In this document: one piece after another, positions 24,992 through 33,997 of the stretch
Layout: every line of letters starts with the position of its first letter
Position numbering within the stretch: position 1 is the first letter of the stretch
Assembly: GCF_002270055.1 (NCBI RefSeq)
Contig: NZ_NIBG01000021.1
Coordinates: 1 to 64,000, forward strand
Reading direction: 5' to 3'
Origin: Anaeromicrobium sediminis
GTDB taxonomy: Bacteria; Bacillota; Clostridia; Peptostreptococcales; Thermotaleaceae
Length of the DNA: 64,000 nt
The notes under the pieces: model-generated
The model's database searches: none
What the model saw: the letters and a program-made list of their open reading frames with translations, nothing else
Told to the model about the DNA's origin: nothing
Made by a program: the position numbers and the translations under genes

Positions 24992-26047
24992 ATGAAAGAG
25001 TCGCTGATTAATGAGTTAAAATCAAAAAAGTATGGAAACAAAATAGTGGGAGTGTTTATTTTTATTCTTTTGATTGTCACATTGATACTATGTGTAAATT
25101 TAGGAAGAGCAGAAATAACATACGTAGATGTAGTTAAAGTAATAGGTGGGAAAATAATCAAAAATCCTGAAATGTATAGTGAAATAAAGAATTCTTATGT
25201 GAAAATAATATGGGATGTGCGTTTACCCAGAATTCTTACTGCTATTGTAGTGGGTGCAGGTCTAGCTGTTTCAGGAATAGTGTTTCAATCACTTTTAATG
25301 AATCCTTTGGCAGATTCATATACTATGGGTGTTTCATCAGGAGCGGCCCTTGGAGCCACTTTGGCCATATACATAAATTTATTTTATGACATTTATGTAC
25401 CTATAACCATAAGTTCTTTTATTGGAGCCTTTGTCACCCTATTTATAGTAATATTCATAGCACGTACTAAGGGATACATAAGTGGATCTAATCTAATAAT
25501 AGCGGGAATAATAGTTAGTTCCATATTTTCAGCTGGAATTAAGTTTATTAAAAGTTTAGCTGGGGAAAACGTATCGGCCATAGTCAATTGGCTCATGGGT
25601 AGTTTAGCTGCTAGAAGCTGGGTACATGTGAAAATTGGTTTTTTTACTATAAGTATCTGTATAATCATATGTTGGTATTACGCTAAGGATTTAAACTTAC
25701 TGTGTCTAGGTGAAAGGGAAGCTAGGAGTCTTGGAATAGACACGAAAAAGGTTAAAAAGATATTTTTAATCTGTGGATCCTTAATAACGGCAGTTTGTGT
25801 ATCCATAAGTGGAATAATAGGATTTGTAGGACTTGTAGTTCCTCACATGTTAAGATTTACTGTAGGTTCAGACAATAGAGTATTGTTACCTTTGGGTGCT
25901 CTTTTGGGAGGAGAACTACTGTTGTTAGCAGATACTGGGTCTAGGGCTCTTATGAATGTGGAAATACCTGTGGGAGTACTTACTACCTTACTTGGAGGAC
26001 CATTTTTTATCTACATATTCATCACAAGGAATAAGAGTTTGAATTAG
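24992..26047 (+). CDS. FecCD/BtuC-type ABC importer permease
   Basis: 351 aa; ATG 24992 is chosen over the ATG three bases upstream, which is only 2 nt from AAGGAG. About 9-10 membrane helices. The FecCD hallmark GLVVPHMLRF lies in the C-terminal half, with GAGLAVSGIVFQ near the N terminus. Imports corrinoids, heme or metal chelates; the B12 riboswitch favours a corrinoid or cobalt-related substrate. Confidence 0.9.
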   Translation: MKESLINELKSKKYGNKIVGVFIFILLIVTLILCVNLGRAEITYVDVVKVIGGKIIKNPEMYSEIKNSYVKIIWDVRLPRILTAIVVGAGLAVSGIVFQSLLMNPLADSYTMGVSSGAALGATLAIYINLFYDIYVPITISSFIGAFVTLFIVIFIARTKGYISGSNLIIAGIIVSSIFSAGIKFIKSLAGENVSAIVNWLMGSLAARSWVHVKIGFFTISICIIICWYYAKDLNLLCLGEREARSLGIDTKKVKKIFLICGSLITAVCVSISGIIGFVGLVVPHMLRFTVGSDNRVLLPLGALLGGELLLLADTGSRALMNVEIPVGVLTTLLGGPFFIYIFITRNKSLN

Positions 26048-26057
26048 GAGGAGTTAT

Positions 26058-26816
26058 ATGTTTCAAGTTAAAAATTTATCCTTTTCCTATGGAGAAAAGG
26101 AAACACTTAGAAATCTTAATTTTCAACTAGAAGAGGGTACAATGACTACCATTATAGGACCTAATGGTAGTGGGAAGACAACCCTTTTAAATGTGATGAC
26201 TAATAATTTAGATAATTATAGTGGAGATGTATATTTAAGAAATAAAAGCTTAAAGGACTATTCTATTAAGGAACTAAGTCAAAATCTTGCCATAGTTTAT
26301 CAGAATGTAGATATAAAATTTCCATTTACCTGTATGGAAGTGGTGGCCATGGGAAGAACCCCTTTTTCTAGTAGGATGAAGGATCTTACCAAGGAAGATT
26401 CGGAAATAATATATGAAGTTATGGATATGACAGACACTACTTGTTTTATGAATAAGGATATAACTTGTCTAAGTGGTGGAGAAAAGCAAAGGATAATGTT
26501 AGCACGAGCTTTAGCTCAAACACCAAAAATATTAGTCCTTGATGAAGCCTTTTCAAATATGGATATAAAATATACTATAAAATTTTTAGATTTATTAAAG
26601 GAAAAAGTTAAAAATGATGGCATGACTGTCATAAATATAATGCACGATTTAAATCTCACTGATATATACAGCGATAACATTTTAGCCCTTTCGAAAGGAA
26701 ATTTAGTAAAATCAGGTAAAACCGAGGATGTAATGAAGCCTCAATTTATTAAATCACTCTTTGGAATTAACACAAGAAAAATTTCAGATAGGGGATTAGC
26801 AATACTACCTATGTAG
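26058..26816 (+). CDS. FecE/BtuD-type ABC importer ATPase
   Basis: 252 aa. Walker A GPNGSGKTT, signature LSGGEKQR, Walker B LVLDEAF. Partner of the preceding FecCD permease (10-bp gap, AGGAGGAG site). Confidence 0.9.
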   Translation: MFQVKNLSFSYGEKETLRNLNFQLEEGTMTTIIGPNGSGKTTLLNVMTNNLDNYSGDVYLRNKSLKDYSIKELSQNLAIVYQNVDIKFPFTCMEVVAMGRTPFSSRMKDLTKEDSEIIYEVMDMTDTTCFMNKDITCLSGGEKQRIMLARALAQTPKILVLDEAFSNMDIKYTIKFLDLLKEKVKNDGMTVINIMHDLNLTDIYSDNILALSKGNLVKSGKTEDVMKPQFIKSLFGINTRKISDRGLAILPM

Positions 26817-26841
26817 GTGTAAAATATTGGAGGGGTACATT

Positions 26842-28575
26842 TTGAAAAGAATAATAAGTTCTATATTAATACTGGGATTAATGTTTACAATGATGACTGG
26901 CTGTGCTAAAAAGGAAGAAGCTAATGTTACTTCAAATGAAGCACCAGCTCAAACTGAAGAAGTTAAAAAAGCTATATTAGCGGTTAGTTTTGGAACAAGC
27001 TACGCAGATACGAGAGAAGTAACTATAGAAGCAACTGAAAAAGCTTTAAGTGAAGCTTTTCCAGAGTATGAAGTAAGAAGAGCCTTTACTTCTGATATGA
27101 TAATTAAGAAGTTAAAGGAAAGAGATAATATTCAAGTTGATACGGTAAAGGAAGCTATGGACAAATTAAAGTCAGAAGGGTTTAATGAAGTAGTAGTTCA
27201 ACCACTTCATGTGATTCCTGGAGCTGAATACAATGACGTTAAAGAAGAGCTTAGAGCATATAACGATGGTTCTTTTGACGTATTTAAACTTGGAAGACCA
27301 ATTCTTACAACAGAGGAAGACTACAAAGCAGCAGTAGAAGCTATGGCTTCTCAAATTAAAGAGGATATGGGAGCTGTAGTATTAATGGGTCATGGAACTC
27401 ATCATCCAGCAAATGCAAGTTATGGTGCATTACAAGAAGCATTTGTGAAGGCAGATATGCCTGTATATGTGGGAACTGTAGAAGGATATCCAACATTAGA
27501 TGATGTTATGAAGAGACTTAAGAAGGATAAGGCTGCAAAAGTTACATTAATGCCATACATGTTGGTTGCAGGAGACCATGCACAAAATGACATGGCAGGA
27601 GACGAAGAAGATTCTTGGAAGACTGTACTTAAAAAAGAAGGATTTGAAGTTGAAATTTACTTACATGGATTAGGTGAAAACCCTGAATACAGAAAAATCT
27701 ATATAAACCATGCTAAAGAAGCAATTGAAGGAGAAGGAGAAATAATTCCTCAACCTTTAAATAAAGTAGAAAAGGGAACTCAAGAGGCTGGAAAAAAAGG
27801 TATTCTAGTAGTGAGTTTTGGAACAAGCTACGCAGATACGAGAAAAGTAACTATAGAAGCAGTTGAAGAGAAAATAGCAAAAGAATTTGCTGATTATGAA
27901 GTAAAAAGAGCATTTACTTCAAATATGATTATTAAAAAGTTAAAAGAACGTGATGGAATTATGGTAGATACTCCAGAGGAAGCTTTAAACAGAATGAAAG
28001 AAGAAGGTTTTGAAGAAGTAATAGTACAACCTCTTCATATAATGGCTGGAGCTGAATATGATGATTTAGTAGAAGCAACTAAAGCTTATAAAGATACATT
28101 TAAGAAATTATCAGTAGGAAATCCTGTATTAGCAGGTCCTGTTTCTTATGAAAAAGCTGTTAATGCTTTAATGACTCAAGTTGGAAAATTAGAGAAGGGT
28201 GAAGCTGCGGTAGTTATGGGACATGGTACTCACCATGCAGCTAATGCAAGTTATGCTGCTCTTCAAAATAAGTTTGATGATAAGGAATTACCTGTATATG
28301 TGGGAACTGTAGAAGCTCATCCAGCTTTAGAAGACGTTATAGCTAAATTAAAGAAGGATAATGTGAAAAAGGTTAAATTAATGCCTTACATGCTAGTTGC
28401 TGGAGATCATGCACAAAATGATATGGCAGGAGACGAAGAAGATTCTTGGAAGACTGTTCTTAAGAAAGAAGGATTTGAAGTTGAAATATACCTTCACGGA
28501 TTAGGGGAAAATAAGGAATATCAAAATATATATGTAGAAAACACTAAAGAAGCAATTTCTGGTGAACATGAATAA
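26842..28575 (+). CDS. cbiK: Tandem sirohydrochlorin cobaltochelatase, lipoprotein
   Basis: 577 aa from TTG 26842 (GGAGGGG 6 bases upstream). The signal peptide has a lipobox ending MMTGC, so it is probably an extracytoplasmic lipoprotein (Cys21). Two CbiK domains follow (about 40-300 and 318-577) with an exact period of 277 residues. Each carries the metal-binding pair His184/His246 and His461/His523; the 62-residue spacing matches His145/His207 of Salmonella CbiK. A Glu lies near 129 and 406. The 3' parts of both copies (27,600-27,660 and 28,430-28,490) are almost identical at DNA level, suggesting recent duplication or gene conversion. Inserts cobalt in sirohydrochlorin by family; what it does outside the membrane is unclear, with metal storage or capture as an alternative. 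Confidence 0.9.
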   Translation: MKRIISSILILGLMFTMMTGCAKKEEANVTSNEAPAQTEEVKKAILAVSFGTSYADTREVTIEATEKALSEAFPEYEVRRAFTSDMIIKKLKERDNIQVDTVKEAMDKLKSEGFNEVVVQPLHVIPGAEYNDVKEELRAYNDGSFDVFKLGRPILTTEEDYKAAVEAMASQIKEDMGAVVLMGHGTHHPANASYGALQEAFVKADMPVYVGTVEGYPTLDDVMKRLKKDKAAKVTLMPYMLVAGDHAQNDMAGDEEDSWKTVLKKEGFEVEIYLHGLGENPEYRKIYINHAKEAIEGEGEIIPQPLNKVEKGTQEAGKKGILVVSFGTSYADTRKVTIEAVEEKIAKEFADYEVKRAFTSNMIIKKLKERDGIMVDTPEEALNRMKEEGFEEVIVQPLHIMAGAEYDDLVEATKAYKDTFKKLSVGNPVLAGPVSYEKAVNALMTQVGKLEKGEAAVVMGHGTHHAANASYAALQNKFDDKELPVYVGTVEAHPALEDVIAKLKKDNVKKVKLMPYMLVAGDHAQNDMAGDEEDSWKTVLKKEGFEVEIYLHGLGENKEYQNIYVENTKEAISGEHE

Positions 28576-28589
28576 ATAATAAATAAAAA

Positions 28590-28613
28590 GGGACGGTCGT
28601 AAGGGGCCGTCCC
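28590..28613 (+). other. Intercistronic hairpin between cbiK and the SLH lipoprotein gene
   Basis: GGGACGG / CCGTCCC stem, 10-nt loop, followed only by AATTTT. Too weak for a full terminator; it may tune or protect the transcript. Confidence 0.5.
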
Positions 28614-28638
28614 AATTTTGAATTGTAGGAGGTATAAG

Positions 28639-30072
28639 ATGAAAAATAAAATTAGTATAGTATTTTTAGCCCTTTGTATAATATTTACCTTTAGTGCATG
28701 TGGAAAAAATGTTCCTTCTACAGCTACTGTAAAAGAAGAAGCTAATATACAAATAGTAGATGATATGAATAATACCATATCTATGGATAAACCTGCTAAA
28801 AGAATTATAAGTTTATACTCAGCTCATACGGAGAATTTATTTGCACTAGAACTTAGTGATGAAATAGTAGGAGTGGGAAAAAGTGATGCATATCCATATG
28901 AAGTAACTAAGAAAAATGTATTTGACTATAAGTCAGATCCTGAAAAGGTAATTGCAGAAGATCCAGATTTAGTATTAATAAGACCATTTATAAATAAGAG
29001 TAAACCAGAGTTTGTAGAGGCCTTAAAAAATGCAGGGATAAATGTGGTTAGTTTATACCCAGATTCCTTTGAGAAATTTCCTGAATATATAATGAAATTA
29101 GGAATACTTACAGGGAAAGAAGATATGGCTAAGAATAAGTTAGATAAGTTTAATGAAGATATAGAAGAATTAAGAAAAGTAACAGAGAATATGAATCCTA
29201 AAACTAAAGTGTTCTTTGAATCTACAGAGACAAACTATAGAACTATAACTCCAAATTCCATGGCTGCCCATGCCATAGAATATGCAGGTGGAGAAAATGT
29301 GGCCAGTGATGCTGTGGCAATGAGAAAAGGAACTACTATAGCATCCTATGGTATAGAGCGTATATTGGAAAAGGCTGAGGATATAGAAGTATATATATCT
29401 CAAAGGGGAGCCATGAACTCAGGGGGAAATTTACATTCCATATCTATAAGACCTGGATTTGATGCAATAAAGGCTCTACAAGATGAGAGAGTGTATACTA
29501 TAAATGAAAAATTAGTATCTAGCCCAACCTTTAGATTTGTTAAGGGAGTAAAAGAATTATCTAGAATGTTTTATCCTGAAATTATAGATAATTTAGATGA
29601 ATTTAACAAGGATGAAAGATTAAATAAAAGAGAATTTGCTAAGATGGCTGTTATGGCTAAACATAGACCAATATTTAGCCCTACGTCAAAATATTATAGA
29701 AAAGAACATAGGGGCCATACCTATGGTACCTTTGAAGATATAGATTTTACAGATGTGGATTTTGACTACATTGAAACGGCTGTATTAGCTGGATATGTAG
29801 ATTATGAGGATACATTATTTAATCCTAATAAAGAGATTACAAGGGAAGAGTTGGCAAAGAGTATTTATGTAATGTATGAACTTAAGAATAAGGATCTAAT
29901 ATCTATAAATATTAGAGATATAGAAGAATGTGACAATAAGAATATAGCAGAAATAGTAGTGAAGAATAATATATTATCCTTAGAGGATGGAAGTTTTAAT
30001 CCAAAGAGGGTAGTTACTAAAAAAGAAGCTCTAGAGGCTATAAATAAGGCAAAAGAAATAAGCATGGATTAA
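28639..30072 (+). CDS. ABC substrate-binding lipoprotein (BtuF/FepB-like) with C-terminal SLH-like repeats
   Basis: 477 aa from ATG 28639 (GGAGGT upstream). Lipobox ending FSAC. Residues ~40-310 form a helical-backbone metal/corrinoid receptor domain (IISLYSAHTENLFALE, SDPEKVIAEDPDLVL). After ~315 the sequence changes to degenerate S-layer-homology repeats (FxxMAVMAK; the AVLAGYVDYEDTLFNPN stretch followed by TREELA; NNILSLEDGSFNPK then VVTKKEA). A receptor with both a lipid anchor and SLH repeats is unusual. Its stop overlaps that of the convergent gene by 4 bp. Confidence 0.85.
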   Translation: MKNKISIVFLALCIIFTFSACGKNVPSTATVKEEANIQIVDDMNNTISMDKPAKRIISLYSAHTENLFALELSDEIVGVGKSDAYPYEVTKKNVFDYKSDPEKVIAEDPDLVLIRPFINKSKPEFVEALKNAGINVVSLYPDSFEKFPEYIMKLGILTGKEDMAKNKLDKFNEDIEELRKVTENMNPKTKVFFESTETNYRTITPNSMAAHAIEYAGGENVASDAVAMRKGTTIASYGIERILEKAEDIEVYISQRGAMNSGGNLHSISIRPGFDAIKALQDERVYTINEKLVSSPTFRFVKGVKELSRMFYPEIIDNLDEFNKDERLNKREFAKMAVMAKHRPIFSPTSKYYRKEHRGHTYGTFEDIDFTDVDFDYIETAVLAGYVDYEDTLFNPNKEITREELAKSIYVMYELKNKDLISINIRDIEECDNKNIAEIVVKNNILSLEDGSFNPKRVVTKKEALEAINKAKEISMD

Positions 30073-30085
30073 CCATGCTTATTTT
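30057..30085. terminator. Bidirectional terminator inside overlapping gene ends
   Basis: AATAAGCATGG / CCATGCTTATT stem lies exactly over the two convergent stop codons; the T run follows on the plus side and A-rich sequence on the other. Confidence 0.75.
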
Positions 30086-31190
30086 GTTTGTTTAAACTTA
30101 ATATGAATTCACATATATTTTTAACAGAGTCTGCTTTTTTCATTTTGTTCATGTTGTTTTTTAACTCATAATATTTATAAGTATCATCTTTTAAAGTATT
30201 AATACAAGATATTAGGGAGTTAGGACTAGTGGCTATCATGCCTATACTGTTATTTAGTATGAACTCTGTATTTCTTTCTTCTTGCCCTGGTAATGAATAG
30301 GAAACTACTATGGGTAATTCTTTACTTAAGGCTTCTGTCACTGTAATACCACCAGGTTTTGTAATTATAAAGTCCGATATACTCATAAGCTCATTAATAT
30401 TATCTACAAATCCGTATACTTTGAGATTTTGGTTATCTATGTTAGTTAGATACTTATACAGGGATTCATTCCTGCCTGTAATGGCAATTATTTGCATATC
30501 ACTGTTATATTTTAATACATAATCTAGTGTTTCTTTTATATTTCCAAGGCCAAAGCCGCCACCCATAAGTAGAGTTGTAAAGGAATTTTTTATACTTAAT
30601 TTATTACAAAGTTCTTCCCTATCTTCATCCATATAGAATTTATTGTCTATAGGAATTCCAAAAAAACGAGCCTTTTCCCTTGGAATATGCCAATAGTCTA
30701 GTTGATACTCAAAGGAATCACATGGAAAAACAAAGTAATCTACTTCCGAATTTATCCAACTAGGATGTATAGTATAATCTGTAAGTACATTTACAATTGG
30801 AACGGAAATTTGCCCCTTCCTCTTCAATGCAGAAAGTGCTTCAGAAGGAAATGGATGGGTACATACTATAACATCTGGATTAAAATCTTTGAGTAATTTT
30901 TTTAATTTTCTAGATAATAATATTGTATTTAAAAAATCTCCCACATCCATAATAGAACTATCATTTACTTCTGTTTTTTTATATACATATCCATATAAAG
31001 TTGGTATATATTTTATAGATTTCATATAAGTCTCTATTATTATTTTGTGTAGATTAGAATTTACATAATGAAATGTATCAATAATTTCTGTATTGTTATA
31101 GGGGAAATTGTTCTCAATATAATTTGAAATGGTTGCGGCTACTTTATTGTGCCCTTCTCCAGCTGAGACTGTAAAAAATAGTATATTCAA
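30069..31190 (-). CDS. MGDG synthase/UgtP-like glycolipid glycosyltransferase (GT28)
   Basis: 373 aa. TTG start behind AAGGAGG. The N-terminal MGDG-synthase domain (SAGEGHNKVA; HPFPSEALSAL) is followed by a GT-B domain with GGGFGLGN, ITGRN and the donor loop TKPGGITVTEALS. Transfers a sugar from a UDP-sugar to diacylglycerol, giving membrane glycolipids and lipoteichoic-acid anchors. Membrane-associated, cytosolic face. Monocistronic. Confidence 0.88.
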   Translation of the reverse strand: MNILFFTVSAGEGHNKVAATISNYIENNFPYNNTEIIDTFHYVNSNLHKIIIETYMKSIKYIPTLYGYVYKKTEVNDSSIMDVGDFLNTILLSRKLKKLLKDFNPDVIVCTHPFPSEALSALKRKGQISVPIVNVLTDYTIHPSWINSEVDYFVFPCDSFEYQLDYWHIPREKARFFGIPIDNKFYMDEDREELCNKLSIKNSFTTLLMGGGFGLGNIKETLDYVLKYNSDMQIIAITGRNESLYKYLTNIDNQNLKVYGFVDNINELMSISDFIITKPGGITVTEALSKELPIVVSYSLPGQEERNTEFILNNSIGMIATSPNSLISCINTLKDDTYKYYELKNNMNKMKKADSVKNICEFILSLNKQNKHG

Positions 31191-31519
31191 TAGTAAAACC
31201 TCCTTGCATAGGTGTTTATCCGAAGACTAACAATTCTAGCCCTAGTTTCAAGTAGGAGTAAAGAATTGCAGAATCTTTGGAATGGTCAAACTAAAATTCA
31301 CATGGCATAAAAATTTCATCTGAATACAGTGTCACCCTATACCAAAAGAATATTATACACTATTTATTGTGATTTTAGACAACAAATATAAAATTTATAC
31401 AAATAAGAGAGTTTTTTCTAGTTTTAGACTAAATTTTCATCATATTAAGGATGAAGGATTGAAAAGTAGCATGGGTATGTTAAAATAATTAAGAGATTAA
31501 TTACAAAGGTGGTCGCCAT
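31191..31519. other. Divergent intergenic region, no gene seen
   Basis: 329 bp between divergent genes. On the minus strand TATAAT (31352-31357) has a weak TTGTCT 19 bp upstream, giving a leader of about 150 nt before the glycosyltransferase. No known riboswitch core or terminator was recognised in it. On the plus side only an AAAGGTGGT ribosome site is clear. Confidence 0.4.
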
Positions 31520-32143
31520 ATGAATAGGATATTACATATACTAAAGAATCATTCATTAGAAGAAATGTTTTATACAGAAAATATGAAAGAATTCCAATGG
31601 ATTTGGTTTAATAATGAAACTCTCAAGGATATATTTATAAACTTATCTTTATATGATGAGAGGGAAGAAGAAATAAATAAATATATTCAGGAGGAGAATT
31701 TCAAAGAAATAGAAGAATTCTTTACAGGACTCTTTAAGGAAAAGGGATTCGAGCTAATGGACCAAAATCTATTTGCTTCATTAGAAGAAGGATATAAGAC
31801 CACAAAAGATATAGATACTGTCATATATTTAAATGATAAATACTATAAAAAATTACATATAAAGTGTATGAAAGAATATGGATGGATATTAATGGCCATG
31901 GCCATAGATACATATAAAAACCTAGCTAGCCACTATGAGAGTAAAGAAAAGGTATATGAAGAAATGTATGAAGATAATAGTCGAATGCTGGAGGAAGTTC
32001 TTTCAACGGGAGAATATAAGCATATGATAGGAACTTGGAAGCTAGATCGTGAATGTGGTCTTCTTAGATTTTATAAGGGTAAAAAATTCTATAATAGCTG
32101 GAGTAAAGAAGAAGTGGAAGCCATTTTTAGAAATAAACACTAG
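31520..32143 (+). CDS. Protein of unknown function
   Basis: 207 aa, soluble, acidic, almost entirely helical by eye, rich in Glu/Lys and aromatic residues (EFQWIWFNNE; HIKCMKEYGW). No signal peptide, membrane segment or recognised motif. ATG behind AAAGGTGGT. Followed by another unknown gene with its own -10-like sequence. Function not known. Confidence 0.6.
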   Translation: MNRILHILKNHSLEEMFYTENMKEFQWIWFNNETLKDIFINLSLYDEREEEINKYIQEENFKEIEEFFTGLFKEKGFELMDQNLFASLEEGYKTTKDIDTVIYLNDKYYKKLHIKCMKEYGWILMAMAIDTYKNLASHYESKEKVYEEMYEDNSRMLEEVLSTGEYKHMIGTWKLDRECGLLRFYKGKKFYNSWSKEEVEAIFRNKH

Positions 32144-32259
32144 GCAATTAGGTGGAATTTACTTATTTGTAAATTATAGTAATAGCATATTATGATATAA
32201 TTTAGGGAGATATAGTATGATTTAGCCATATATAGTACATTTTGTGGAAGGAGATTAAA

Positions 32260-32823
32260 ATGCAAGGCAAGGTTCGCAATATTAAAAGGGTAGCCACTCA
32301 TATTGAATGGGCAATGACAATAGGAAATAAAGAAAAATTAATAAATCACATAGATGAAATGATGTCATTATGCAGTGAAGTGAAGGCTGAAATGATGGAA
32401 AAGAAAAGCTTTGGAGATAAGATAAAGGTAGAAATAATAAATGAGATACCATTTCTATATAAACCAATTCTTAAGAAGGACTATTATGAAGGTACATATT
32501 TAGAAGAGTTTGCAGAAAAGAGAAGCGATGAATTAAAATTGTCAAAATCAATTAACAATCACAACAAGTTCTGGCAAAGTTATGAAATAATAAAGGGAAA
32601 TATATTTGGATCTGTACCAATGGAGTTACTTAATGAGGATGGCATTAGGGATTTAAAGCGTTTTGGTTGGGATGAATGCAATGTCCGTGTAATTGATGTT
32701 TTAGAAAGAAAATGTGATTTTAATGAAATGATAGAATTCTGTGATACTGAGTACGGAAAATATGTAATAGTTAAAGAAAAATCTACAGGAGTAGAAATGA
32801 TATTACATTATATGATAGGATAG
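32260..32823 (+). CDS. Protein of unknown function
   Basis: 187 aa from ATG 32260 (GGAAGGAG upstream). The N-terminal half is helical and charged. The C-terminal half contains GWDECNVRVIDVLERKCDFNEM and ends in a short beta-rich stretch. Soluble; family not recognised. Its transcript ends in the strong terminator at 32824. Confidence 0.6.
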   Translation: MQGKVRNIKRVATHIEWAMTIGNKEKLINHIDEMMSLCSEVKAEMMEKKSFGDKIKVEIINEIPFLYKPILKKDYYEGTYLEEFAEKRSDELKLSKSINNHNKFWQSYEIIKGNIFGSVPMELLNEDGIRDLKRFGWDECNVRVIDVLERKCDFNEMIEFCDTEYGKYVIVKEKSTGVEMILHYMIG

Positions 32824-32857
32824 AAAACAATAAGATTATAATCTTATTGTTTTTTTG
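32824..32857 (+). terminator. Intrinsic terminator
   Basis: AAACAATAAGAT / ATCTTATTGTTT stem and a run of seven T. Confidence 0.88.
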
Positions 32858-32885
32858 TTTGAAATTTTATTTAAAGGAGAAATAT

Positions 32886-33773
32886 ATGGTAGATAATAAA
32901 AGCTTTTCAAGACAAATAGAAAACATGGCAATAAGGTCTCTTTTATATGAAGTATCCGCTAGTCCGAAGCCAGGCCTAGTGGATAGGCATAATAATGGTG
33001 CCCATAATGACATGGACTTTTTTACTTTTATAGACAGTAGTACCATACTAGGAGAAACCTTTTATGAATGTACTTTAATGGCAATAGAAGAAGATTATCC
33101 TATTGAAGGATTATTAAATATAATTAGACCTATTGGAATAAAGGGTGAAAAAAATATGTTTTACATGACGAAAGATGTAAACACCCATAAGGGTCTTATT
33201 TTTTCACTAGGAATCATATGTGCTGCCTGTGGCTTTTTATATAAAAGAAAAGAGTCAATTACTGCTGAGAATATATGTGCTAAAGTGGAGAAAATGACTA
33301 AGAACATTGTAAATAAAGAGCTTATGAATAAAAAGGATTTAACACCATCTACCTATGGGGAAAAATTATACCTAAAATACGGAACTACTGGTATTAGAGG
33401 AGAGGTTGCTTCTGGATTTGAGACAGTAAGGAAATATGCCCTCCCCTCATTAAAAGAAATGATGGAGAAGAAGAACTTATGTAAAAATGATATTTTTGTA
33501 CATGTACTTATAAATCTTATGGCCAATACAGAGGACTCTAATATACTAGGCCGTCATAATAAAGAAGTATTAAAAGTAGTGCAAAATAGGGCTAAGTCAA
33601 TCTTAGAAATAGGTGGTATGAATACGGTGAGGGGCAGAGAAGAAATAAAAGTTTTTGATAAATGGTGTATAGAAAATTGGGTTAGTCCAGGAGGCTCAGC
33701 AGATTTATTAGCCGTAAGTATAATGCTCTATTTATTAGAAGATTTTAATGAAAAGAGAAAATATTTGAAATAA
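32886..33773 (+). CDS. citG: Triphosphoribosyl-dephospho-CoA synthase
   Basis: 295 aa from ATG 32886 (AAAGGAG upstream). Makes the precursor of the citrate-lyase prosthetic group from ATP and dephospho-CoA. The N-terminal motif SASPKPGLVDRHNNGAH is diagnostic, followed by LINLMANTEDSNIL and GGMNTVRGRE. Works with CitX, encoded 4 kb downstream. It is separated from the citC operon by a 220-bp leader with a strong terminator. Confidence 0.92.
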   Translation: MVDNKSFSRQIENMAIRSLLYEVSASPKPGLVDRHNNGAHNDMDFFTFIDSSTILGETFYECTLMAIEEDYPIEGLLNIIRPIGIKGEKNMFYMTKDVNTHKGLIFSLGIICAACGFLYKRKESITAENICAKVEKMTKNIVNKELMNKKDLTPSTYGEKLYLKYGTTGIRGEVASGFETVRKYALPSLKEMMEKKNLCKNDIFVHVLINLMANTEDSNILGRHNKEVLKVVQNRAKSILEIGGMNTVRGREEIKVFDKWCIENWVSPGGSADLLAVSIMLYLLEDFNEKRKYLK

Positions 33774-33776
33774 TGG

Positions 33777-33997
33777 AATTAGTATGATAGAATAAAGTTG
33801 TACTTAGGCTTTCGATAGATATTGGGTAGAATAAGCTATTAAAAAGATAAGTATTATAACTATAAAATAAAACAATTTAATAAATTTTTGGTAAAGAGAA
33901 AGATAACGTTTTGTTAAGCTTTTAAAGGCCATTACGTGAGATTCAAAGGAATCTTATGTAATGGCCTTTTTTAATTGGAAAAAGGAGGGAACCTAGA
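33777..33997 (+). promoter_or_regulatory. citC leader region
   Basis: The leader of the citC operon, ending in the terminator at 33924-33972 only 26 bases before the citC start. A cre-like sequence, GATAACGTTTTGTT (33902-33915), is a weak match for catabolite control. No clear sigma-A promoter stands out. A regulated read-through mechanism is inferred. Confidence 0.4.
33924..33972 (+). terminator. Strong terminator in the citC leader
   Basis: Stem of about 21 bp: AAAGGCCATTAC-GTGAGATTC pairs with GAATCTTATGTAATGGCCTTT with two G-U wobbles, 4-nt loop, then T6. It ends citG transcripts, or acts as an attenuator for citC. Confidence 0.88.

Noticed and set aside
31191-31519. Riboswitch in the leader of the glycosyltransferase gene
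   Set aside because: No conserved core of SAM, c-di-GMP, lysine or other known classes could be matched.
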